Shown here: piece after piece, positions 35,301 through 47,300 of the stretch
Position numbering within the stretch: position 1 is the first letter of the stretch
Layout: each line of letters starts with the position of its first letter
Source of the DNA: Isoetes taiwanensis
Taxonomy: Eukaryota > Streptophyta > Lycopodiopsida > Isoetales > Isoetaceae
DNA length: 64,000 nucleotides
Direction: 5' to 3'
Assembly (NCBI GenBank): GCA_021234155.1
Contig: JAJEKV010000014.1
Coordinates: forward strand, 13,063,836-13,127,835
The notes under the pieces: generated by a model
Database searches by the model: none
Told to the model about the DNA's origin: nothing
Seen by the model: the letters and a program-made list of their open reading frames with translations, nothing else
Made by a program: the position numbers and the translations under genes

Positions 35301-38300
35301 ATCAAATATTTTGTGAAGCCAAATGGTCACTAGCTGCATCTGCACAGGCTCTATATTCAGCCTCTGTAGAACTTTTAAAAACTATGGGCTCTTTTTACTG
35401 CTCCAACTAATAACTGCAGCGCCAAAAATAAATGCATACCCGCTTGTGGAGTGACGATCGTCCACACAACCAGCATAGTCCGCGTCAGAAAAATAGTCCG
35501 CATCATAAAAACCTTCAAGTTCAGAAAAGCATAAACTTCCTTCCAATTGAAGTTCACTGTTGTTGTGTCTATCGTAAAAACAACTTAGGTTGCATTCTGG
35601 CCTCTCCTCCAATGGCAGCTTGCCACGTGGCACACTTTCTTGTCCAGGAATACTAAAGCCAAATTTGTTGCTTTTTGTACGTCGCAATCCCTTTATTTGT
35701 CGCAATCCCTTTATTTGTCGCAATCCCTTTATTTACGTCACATTCTATTTTTTTTACCTTACATTCCATCTTTTTCACCTTACATTTCAGACATTTACCT
35801 CACATTTTAAACCCAGAATGCAACCTAAGTTATTTTTACGTAACAAAAATGGGAACTTCCCCTGCATTCCGGCAGGGTCAACTGCGCCTCCGCGCTTCGC
35901 ACGTCGGCGCAGTTTCCCTGCCACAATGCAGGGGAAGTTCCCATTCTTGTATACCAAAATCCCTTCAAATAGCGTAAGTGTTACGATTCTGAGCTGCATA
36001 CTTGCACCAGATCGTGTTCCTATGCCTTCGGAACGAAACGGAACAAACAACGAAACGAAACAGGTTCCAAAACAGCATCTGAAACAAAATTTTGATATCA
36101 TATACATTATATTACCAGGTAAAGTCTGATCTAGCTTACATCAGTAGGTAGGATCAGTCTTGCTCCAAGGCTTGCACGTCTGCATAGCTTCAAATGAAGA
36201 ACATCCTAATTTAATTTATCTTGTATTTTCTAGTCACATTTGAAGTCCTCTCCAAACCACCGTAATTGCATTTCCATTTTCTGGCTCCTAATCCTTGCGT
36301 AGAGTTGGCAAGAATAGTTGCATGCTCCTTGAACCACCAATGACGCTCCTTCACCATCTCTGTTGAAGCTTGAATTACCAATAAGTCTTCTTCTGGCATT
36401 TTTGGTCTGCAAGAGGCGATGTGGAAACGCTGGCTGATCTCCTTCAAATATAGAGTAAGTAATTTCTAGTTGCATGTCTTCCAGCAACCCACCAGCATTA
36501 AAAGCTATAGAATCTATACGATTTGAGCAGATTACCACTATTAAAAGCCATAGGATAAATTTAGGTCCATGTTGAAAGAAAGTCTATTTTAGGACCAAAA
36601 AGAAAAAGTTTGTTCTGGAACCAAGTATAAATCTAAAATGTTACGAATGATCTGTATTTTTGCAAATTCGTCAACTTATTAGAAAGTAAAACACCATGGG
36701 GTACTCGATTTACCACCCAACCGGACCAACTAGAAGAGATGTCACCCAATCAAGGTACTCTGCAAGACTGTATAAGAACAAGCTCTTTCTAACCACCAAC
36801 CACTGGTGTTACAGGAACTCCTTTTAATGATATGATCAAGCAAGAAACAAGAGAAAATACTATAAGAGCAAGACTAAGCTCTTCATGAAACATAGAAAGA
36901 AGCAGATCTAGTTGTGCAGTCAGCTTAAACCCCTATGCACCTTTCTAGGCATAACTTTCAAACCGTAAGGAATCTGTGGACAACCAAGCCCAATCTAAAA
37001 ACTAGACTTCAAAAGCTTTCTAACAAGGTAAGGATCGCTCATTTCTGAGTTATGGTTGCGGAGATATCACTTTTTAAAGTTGTCCTTCTATTTATAGGTA
37101 ACAACACACTTTTTTTGCCTTTTTGCTTTTAAATAGAGGTCAAGGTTTATTTTTAGCTCTCTCTTTGATAATATCAAGGTTTAGACATATTGATGGCTTT
37201 CTTACTTGATCATATCAATAAATATATTGTTTCATGCAAGGCCACTCCCCCGAGCACCATATCAATTCCTTCCCTTCTCAAGACTGATCGCCCTTGATCA
37301 TCACTATATCTGAAAGGAAATCATGAAACCTCCCTTTTCAAAGTTGATATTTAATCAACCTTTGAAAAGCGTTTTAGTCCTTCCCTTCTCAGGAATAAAC
37401 TTATTTCCTCAAGAAGGTCTTCAAAAACCACAAGTTGAACATCAACTTAATTTGTCTCAAAACGTAGATTAGTTAAAAACAAAATGTTTACTAACCTCCA
37501 CTAGAAGCACCAACTTCTGACCAGTTTCTATTCCAGTTTGCATTCTCCAACATCAACCAGAAGACCTGCGAAGATTAGGAATAGCAAACATTCTATTCAC
37601 TTGGACATGAACACCAACTCATTCCATTCACTTAGACATGGCGTCAACTCATTCCAACCTCTTAGACATGGCATTAGCTCATTCCAATCACTTGGACAAG
37701 AGCAACAACTCTTTCCATTCACTTGGTTTGGATCATGATCTTATAAATAGCGTCAACTATTTATGACAATCTAAAAGTTTGTTCAAAAATTTATTTATCA
37801 AAAGTTTGTTCTGGAACCAGCATAAATCTAAAATGTTATGAATGATCTGTATTTCTGCAAATTCGTCAACTTATTAGAAAGTAAAACACCACAGGATACT
37901 CGATTTACCACCCACCGGACCAACTAAAAGAAGCTACTCTGCAAGACTGTATAAGAACAAGCTCTTTCTACCCACCAACCACTGGTGTTACAGGAACTCC
38001 TTTTAATGATATGATCAAGCAAGAAACAAGAGAAAATACTATAAGAGCAAGGCTAAGCTCTTCATGAAACATAGAAAGAAGCAGATGTAGTAGTCTATAA
38101 AGTGTTTCATCACACTTCACTCAAATATGATGTGTACTTAATTTGCAACAGGAACATTGCCACACTTCAATTCCCAAAAGATAATGTAACAGGCCTAAAT
38201 CTGTCATTTCAAAGGTCTCGCTCAGCATGCATTTTGTGTCTCGTATTGACTCTCAATTATTACTTGTAATAGTTAAAGCCATAAACATATAAAACAGGGA

Positions 38301-41300
38301 TTATCACTGTATCATTTTCAGCCTTCACATAAAGAGGTGGATTTGCACAGTGGAAATAAAACTTGACCTTTTAGAAAAGTGTCAATTTTAATATTCCAAG
38401 CTCTTGGAGCTTGCTTTAATCCATAAATTGATTTGATCCATCTGCATACAAAATTCTCCTTTTCAGGAATTTCAAAGCCTTGTGGCTGAACCATATGAAC
38501 TTCCTCCTTCAAATCTCCATTGAGGAATGCACTTTTCGCATCCCCTTCTGCAAGTTGTGTGGCTGTCTCACAGTACTTTAAGTATACTTTTGGATCTAAA
38601 TGCTTGCTGTCTGGATGATACTTATAATCTTTAAACAAATCTATAGCACCTGAATTGTCCACAAAGATCTTGGCTGATGTAATAGGCAACTAGATAACTG
38701 AAGATCCTGAAATAAGTGCAGCAGGCATAGCATCTCTTGTGTACCAGTACACAAGTACACAGAGCAGCCTCTGTTGTACTTAAACTAACAGTAGTTAGTA
38801 GTTCATTTCCTTGATATCCAAGTGATTAAACTAGTGCCAAAGAAGGGAACATACCCTGTCGTAGATTTTCTGAGATCAAGATCATTACTTGCATGATCTG
38901 CATCAGTGTAAAAGGAAAGGGTAGGATGATCTTGCTTATGATAAATGAGACCTTCAGTAATAGTTCCCTTTAAGTGGGCCAGAATTCTTTTGGCTGCTCG
39001 CCAATGAAGCTAAGTAAGAACTTGCATAAACCTGCTGACTTGCCCAACAGCAAATGTTATATCTGGCCTTGTGATGGTTAGATATATTAAAGGCATCACA
39101 ATTCACCCTTAGGATTCAAGACCAACTTGAGACCATGCTTACAAGGTGCAATAACAGATTTACAGTCCTGCATGAAGAAACGAGCCAGCAGATCTTTAAT
39201 GTACTTGCTTTGAGTAAGTTGAATAAAGGTAGGATGCTGCTAAAGCAGATCTTTGATGTACTTGCCTTGAGTGAGTTGAATAAAGGTAGGATGCTGCTAA
39301 ACCTCAACGCCAAGATAAAAGTGCAGCAGTCCTAAGTCTTCCTAAGTCTGTTACTTCAAAGGTAGACTGCATCTCTTCTTTGATATCAGCAATCAAATGA
39401 AATGCATTACGTGTAATGATAGTATCATGTAATGATAGTGTCATCTGCATATAGGGTTAGATATTTGATCACCATCTGTTTTGTAATATAAACTAGGATC
39501 CACCCTGGACCGAGTAAATCCTTGAGCGAGACGAAATAAGTTCATCTTTTCATCCCAACACATTGGGGCTTGTTTCAAGCTATAAAGAATCCTTGATCCT
39601 CGCAATGATGACTTAGGATTAGAAGGTGCAGATGGACTTAGAAGGTACAAATGGATTTGGATCTGCAGAATTTGAATTAGGCGCATACTCATCATGTAAT
39701 GAATGGGCCAATGTTCAAAAACATTGTTCTTGGGACCAGCTTGTGTCCAACTCAAAGCACATTTTGAGGCAAAAGATGAGAGGAGAATGGTCCTCGGTGG
39801 GTGGTTGAGGTGGGACTGAAAACTTATCAATCTCCTTTGCCAAGGCTAGAGACCCCATCAAATAATCCACTACACTATGTCCGTCGCTTTGAGGATTACA
39901 AGTTGGATGAGCCAGACCAACTATAAATGACAAGATTGTGCATCTGTCCAAATTCCAAAAAAAAGTGCCTATACCTTGTAATCTCTGCATTACAATCAGC
40001 TGGCTTTCGCATAGTATGTGTTTCAGCATTAGCTACCCGGAACCCAAAATGGGAACGGGAACTTGAACCCAAAATTCGAAACGGGAACTAGAAGGGATGG
40101 GAAAAGGAACGTCCAACACTTGAGTCATCTTTGAAATTTGAAAATGAATTTTGAGTTTCTTTTGCATATATATATCATCATAGAACACTTAGAACAGAAA
40201 AATGTGACACACATACTATGTGTGAACATAAATAGGTGAAAACCACTTCTTAACCATCAAGTCTTTGAAATGGAAGATGCAATTTCTTCTAAATCCTCAT
40301 CCCCTGGCTCGTAGTCCCCGTAGTGAGCTTTATAATCCACGTGCTACAATCTACAATCTAGAGGATACGTTGATGGTATAGAATACTTTTCTTAATATAA
40401 AATTCATAACAGAAAAATGTGACACACACACAATATGTGAACATTCACTTCTTAACGACCATCAAGTCTTTGGAATTAAAGATGCAATTTCTTCTAAATC
40501 CTCATGCCATAGCTCGTAGTCCCCGTAACAAGCTTCATAATCCATGTGCTACAAGATATATTGATGATATAGAATACATTTCTTATACAGAATTCATAAA
40601 CTGGAAATGCCTGAAATAATATGAAAATATTGAAAATAAAAATTGAAGAAACCCTGTATGCATGTATGCTAGAATGAAAGAGATACACGATATAGCTAGG
40701 CTATGAGTAAACTGTATGATAGAACTATAAAGCATGACTATGGCTTTATAGAAGAGCCATGTCAGCAATGGCATGCCTAGTCATCTAAGAGTAGTGACGC
40801 GTCCCATTATCGAAAACAAAACTAGAACTACTAATGCAAAGTATCCCCCCTGAGATATAACGCTGCCTGGAAGGAATTCAGCATATGAAGCAAATTCAAC
40901 CACAGAAGTAACCATGGCTGCCACTTGATGTTGGTGTTAAACCATAACATCCTGCCTCTGTATCATTCCCTTTTCCAGGAAATACAAGGAACGGTATAAA
41001 ACAACTTCTTTTGTCTCTGTAATAAACCATACTCAGCCTTCAACCCAAGGTTAAACCCATGTAAGTGCCCTGCTGAATCCTGCAAACATGTACAACTAAC
41101 AACACACTCAGCAGTGAATGTTTTTACTTGACAGTTTGAACATCTTTCCGCCATAAAAGGTAGCACTTCTAACTCATAACACTCCTTAGGTAACCCAACC
41201 ATACCAAGTGTTAGTGATTGCTTTAGAAGCTGTGCTGCTAATGCACTTCTGTCAGAAACCATATCATCTCTCTTTAGAAACACAGAATTGTGAAGATCAA

Positions 41301-44300
41301 ATAAAACTTGATTTTGTTTATGCTTACAACTGTAGCTAATTTTCAACATCTTGTTCGATTCGCCAACATCATAATGAGGCACATACCCCAAACACTCAGT
41401 CAAATTAGAAGGATTCTCCATCCTCTCATCATAATGAGGCACATACCCCAAACAATCATTCAAGTTAGGATGATCCTCCAACCTGCCATCATGTGGACAA
41501 CCAAATGGAACGTTTAAGCAAATGCAACAAGGTAATTCTCGCTGCTGAGTACAAACGTGAGCCATAATAGAAGCAAATTCAGGAAGGGTAACATGAAGAT
41601 CGACCCAAGGAAACTTAGAAATCTGTTCCTCTTTAATATGAAATTGCTTATGATCCATTGAAAATGAAGCTAATTTTAATTCTTCTGAAGCACTTTGCAA
41701 TGTAAACATGTGATCATTTTCAAAACATGCAGCTCGTATATACCCTATAGATTCGTAAACATCAGCACTCCATTCACATGAGACTACCATGTGCTCGTCT
41801 TCCATCTCATTGCAAATATCCTGAATCAGAGCACCCTACAGAGCAGGTACAGGAGCAATATACAGCGGTGAAGACTCCGAGAACATCTCTGTTACAGCAT
41901 AATCTGCTATGTCGAATGAAGTTTGGATCATAAAAGATGGACTAATATCGTGAACATTATCTTTATTAGACATAGTATGCTCTTGTTTGATCCATGCAGC
42001 TTGCCCTTCTCCAAGGTTTTCCACAATTTTGTAATCATCATGGCAAAATGTATCAGGAATATCTTCTTGATGAACATCTGTGTCAGCTGTCCTGGCTGCC
42101 ATAATTGCAACCTCATCCCTAACATCACCAAGTGGAAGGGAATAATTGGCATGATTTAAGTCTTGGTCATGGCTCTGTCCAAATTGAAACCTTAGATAAT
42201 CCCACAACTCCTTGGCAGTAAGGAATGATCTTTGCAAAACCCCTGATTGTAATGTAGCATCAGTGGTCAACATTATAGATTTGTAAACCGTGTCTTCTTC
42301 ATCAAGAGTAGCTAAAAGATTATTTCCTCCGACAACATGCCACACGCCTTGGGATATCAATGACCAGGTCATTTGAGATCTCCATTCTTCATAGTTATGA
42401 ATGGTTAAAACCTTACCTTTCAGAGGAGCTATGAAGCTGCTTAGCAGACTCAGAAGTAAAATAGACCATGATTAGATTCTCTAGCAAGGCAGTTATATCA
42501 CATCTACAATAGCACAAGTCTGACAAGACTGAAGCATAGCAAGAAGGAAGAAATCTCACACAAATCTTGCTGATCGGGAATTTGAAGACTTCCAGGAGCC
42601 AATTCCAGATCCAAAGCCAGTCTATATCTTGCCACTCAATCTGAAGAGATTCTGCACAACGGCAGCTCCTTATCCAGCAGTGTTCAAATCCGGTTCCCCT
42701 CTGCCGTAACTCCAAATGCAACTCATGCAAGATCTCGACATGTAATCTAGACTTTATCCGTTTCCCAACGTATCACTGTCCTTTTTAGGTTTTTATTTAC
42801 CCGATCAACAAAAATAGAATGCACCTTTTACTTGTATTCCAAATAAGCCACGAACCAAAATAGCCATGCAATATGTCTCCGACTTTACAAATTCTGCACA
42901 AATTCGGCTGCAAAATATCTTCGCACGAGTCTTTCAAACGCCACGAGTCTTTCAAACGCCTCAGATACTCGCCCAAACTACACAACTGAACCTCCTCTCC
43001 TTAACATCAAATCCGACTATAAACTCAAGATCCGACCATTGCTTGCAAATCGTAGCAAGAAGTAGACCTAACCAGACGAAGAATCTTGCAAGATTAGCAG
43101 AATCTTTGCAGAAATTTCTCGAGCTTTCATTCTAGACCCGTTATGTTCTAGACCCGTTCTAGACTAACTCTTGCACAAGGCAAGAAAAATGATACCAGTT
43201 CCTCTGATCAGACCCGATACCACGTTCTGATCCCACCTGCTATACTCCGGCACTCATCTCATCCTGCATTCTGGCTCTGATACCATAAAGAAACCCTGTA
43301 TACATGTATGCTAGAATGAATGAGATACACGATATAGCTAGGCTATGAGTAAACTGGATGATAGAACTATAAAGCATGACTATGGCTTTATAGAAGAGCC
43401 ATGTCAGCAACATATGTGGCATGCCTAGTCATCTAAGAGTAGTGACGTGTCACAACATATGTGGCATGCCTAGTCATCTAAGAGTAGTGACGTGTCACAT
43501 GTCATTCGCTAACAATAACATATGAAATCAAATGAGACACACCTCTCTTTTTTGAGTTGAGGAAGGCAATCTTTGATTTATCAGTTATAATAATAAATAA
43601 GTCATTTCTAGCATGTGTGATCGTGAATCTCTGAATTTGGAAGAGATTTTTTTAAAGTTTGTATGAAAACTGAATTATGATGGTTGGATCTCATATCTTC
43701 TTCAATAGCTCCAGCTGGGCTTCAGGGTATGCATGCATGCCATGGTGACCAAGGGCCTCTTCCCCTAAGCCATCTCGATTCTTGATTCTCGACTCCACCG
43801 ACCAGTCCATGCGGATGCCCCTTCCCAAAATGCAGAGCATACAGAAAGAGAGCGTTTGTTTGTCATTAGGTTTTGATTTTATTTTTATTTATTTTTTTAT
43901 GGGTTTCCAAAGTTTCTATGCCCAAAAAAAGTTTGCTACCAGGAATGAGTTCCCATTTATAACACAGTTCCCTGCAGCACACATATTGGGAACTTGCTTG
44001 GGAGTCCTCGGAAATCTGGACCTCTGGGAACAGAGTTGGAAACGGAACCAAATTTAGTTCCTGCAGCTGCTGCGGTAAGTTGGTTAAGCAAGAAACAGGA
44101 TACGGTATCTACAAGCTCAACGGAGGCTGAATATAAGGCTTGTTCTGTGGCAGCTTGTGAAGTCATGTAGTTAGGTAAGCTGCTAGCAAACTTGGGATTT
44201 GGTCTGCAAGAATCAGTAAAAATCTACTGTGATAACATGAGCAGTATCTACTTGACAAAAAATCCAGTATTTCACAGCAGAACAAAACAGCAGTAGGGAA

Positions 44301-47300
44301 GCAGTTGAAAATGGTATTGCTGATCTAGTTCATTGCAAAACAGATCAACAAGTAGCTGATATTTTGACAAAAGGACTTTCCAGAACAAAGTTCGAGGATC
44401 TCAGACAATGTCTTGGAGTGGTCTCATCATCGAACTTTCTGAAATATCCTGCAGCATCATCATGGAGTGATGGGCGTTTGCACATTAAGGGGAGGATTTG
44501 TTAGCATGTTAGTTAATGGTGCAAATGTATCATGTACATAATGTACATAGTATAAAAGTCGAGTTTATGTAGGAGTTGACGTTTGGTCTTTAGGATGGAT
44601 AAACTTTCTAATTTTGACCCTGCAAAATGTATTTTGTATCTGGACGTCTTTGAATAACGGATCTTTTTGTCGGTGCTGTCATTTGTGCCTCTTCTTCTCT
44701 CCTCCACTAAACTAACATTGGCGACTTCTGAGAAAGTAAATGAGCAGCAAAGAAAAAGCACAAGCAGTCTTTTTGAAAGGGAAGACGTGATAGGGAACAA
44801 AGATGTCAAATGCTGATAGCAACGCATTCTTTGGAGTAACCAACAAAAAGGAATACCTAGAGCCATGGAGGACCTGTAGAGATCCCTTGTGACAGCTCTA
44901 GGAAGATATGGGGCCTGAACCCCAAATCAAGATGACAACTAAGATGTTCAACGCTGGTTTTCTTAGATAAAGCCCTTGCAACATGTCCTATTTGGAAGCA
45001 ACTCCCAATGCTTAGCGTGCATGTTCTTGAGACAAACATGGCAGCCGCAGCAAGAGTAAAGCCATAAATCTTTTACGACCCCAATTCAACCCCTTGAGTG
45101 CATATAACTAAACGGGAAGGTCAATAAACAAGCTGATATATCTTGTTTTGAAAAACAAACAGAAAAAAGCAGAAACGATACTAAGCGGGTAGGCAAAGAA
45201 AGATAATGCTGATTCATTCCATTGGCATGTAAGGGAAGAAAACAGCCAGAAAGGAACAGCATCAGTGGAAATCAAATTCGTGGGTGGAAGAAATTGCTAC
45301 CTTCTATGTCATAAATTAGATCTATTACATCTTCCATAATCACATAAGAGCTGGCTAGACAGGGATGCGAATTGCCAGCCGTCTTGTAACTTTCTCCAGC
45401 AAGCTCCCCTGAAATTTGAGCTTGATGAGAAATTTCATTCAAGATAACAGCGATTTCAACCTTTGCTGCTTCTATTAGTAGGAATAGAAACCTACATTAC
45501 ATGAAATGATTATTAAATGCTAATTCCCAAATGAATAGCCAAACATTTAAAACTTAGACAATGTTGGGGTTTACGTAGTATTTTAAGAACTAAGAACACT
45601 TCATATACCTATCAGATGGAACAAATTTGTTGTCTGGTAAACTGATTTGACCTATTAACCAAGAGGTGCCTAACAGCTCCACCATAGAAGCAACCAACTC
45701 CAAGGCTTGTTGTTTTTGCAGGGCAGCTGTGCCAAATACAGAAGTATAAAGCCTCAAAATGTAGAAGTTATAATAAACAAAATGATCACCTTCACATCAT
45801 CGTTGAAATACATCAGTGAAAAAGACGTACCCACATTGCTATGGAGAATCTGCCCTAGACCCGTGCGAACATCCTCAGGCCATGGTGTAGAGCCTGCTGA
45901 ACTGTTGAGAATATCATTACATGGAGTCTGTAAAGCCAATCAACTTGCAAATTTAAGAAATTATATGGATTAATACATCCCTATTGGACCTTAACATAGA
46001 GGTAGGAAAGAAACTATTGTTCTCGAAATTGTGATTTCTATAAAAAAAAGAAGACTTAATCAAAATGTAGCCAAAATGCTTTGTAAACACAGAAAGAACA
46101 TTCAATACGCAAGCTTCAAAAAAACGTACATGCAATGAAGCAAGATTAACGACAAGCGAGGATAAAGATAACAAATTTGCATCATACTGCACTATATTAC
46201 AGCACATGAAGGTTTTTTGAAATTACTGATTTTGGTCTGCAACGTTTTAGGTTTGGCAACGCGAAGATGGTGTGTATGGAGAAGAGTGTGGTGCGACATT
46301 GAATAAGTATAACATGTTCAACTATCACACCGGCCTGACCTTAGTTTTGCAGGACAGGTACACACATCACAGCATCCTATGAGTCATCATTGGATGTTAG
46401 CATGTTAGTTAATGGTGCAAATGTACCATGTACACAATGTACATACTATAAAAGCAGAGTTTATGTAAGAGTTGACGTGTGGTCTTTAGGATGGATAAAC
46501 TTTCTAATTTTGACCCTGCAAAATGTATTTTGTATCTGGACGTCTTTGAATAATGGATCTTTTTGTCGGTGCTGTCATCTGCGCCTCTTCTTCTCTCTTC
46601 CACTAAACTAACAAGTGGTATCAGAGCGCATATGATCCCTGGGCCTCTGCTGGACATCAGCAAGCAAATTCGTCACAACAAATTGGTGGAATTGTGACGT
46701 TTCCAAAAAGTCTACTACCCAGCCTTTTCTGGCTTGTACAAGGCCAAATTTGTTCCTCCTTGTTTGGCCTGCCTTTTTTTGGCTCCTAACTTTGGCCGTT
46801 GGTATCAAATTGAAAATCCGTCCAATTTGTTGGACGTCCTCTTCAAACTTATCCATTAAGTACACGTCTGTGGCAAATCCAGAATTTGTGACAGAACAGG
46901 TTGTGGATCATGGAGAATTCACTGGAGAAAATACTTCCTAAGACAGGTACATTCTTAATGGCAAGAATTATAATTTTTGGAAGAATTGATGGAACCAGTG
47001 CTTGAGGTAAAAGGTCTATGGGAATATGTGAGTGGTGAACAACCAAGGCCAGATAACAGAGAGCTCTTACAGTGACATTGAGGAAGCTTATAATCCCCTC
47101 TTTGACGAGGGTCCATTCAGAAGGCGAGGTGAAAAGGCACTTGAAGAATCGAAAGAGGGGAGTAATGAACAGAAAGAATGGGATCAAAAGGATCGCTTGG
47201 CACTTGCCTTTCTCAAAATTTACTGTACTGATCAAGTCAGGCAGCATATTATTGATGAGCCAACCTCCCGATCAGCTTGGCAGAAGTTGAGGAATCTGTA

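Larger units (their letters stand above)
40644..43514 (-). mobile_element. Non-autonomous gag-only LTR retrotransposon, minus strand
   Basis: Read on the minus strand: 5' LTR 43514-43286, primer-binding site TGGTATCAGAGCC (43285-43273), about 0.9 kb of leader, a gag-like frame, a second frame, and a 3' LTR about 40812-40644. The LTRs share the CAGGGTTTCTT end and GATGACTAGGCATG core. There is no protease, integrase or RT anywhere inside. Gag-only LTR elements (TR-GAG type) are known in plants, and this fits that class. The 3' LTR is shortened and I found no target-site duplication. Confidence 0.78.
25092..46662. repeat. Tandem segmental duplication, copy 2
   Basis: This is the second copy of the unit seen at 1-21075. 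The offset is 25091 bp at the left end and about 25587 bp at the right because of many small indels. If the unit begins at 21076, directly at the copy-1 junction, its length is about 25.6 kb and the sequence left of position 1 should match 21076-25091. This copy is the one joined to exons 1-5 of the host gene. Confidence 0.93.
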
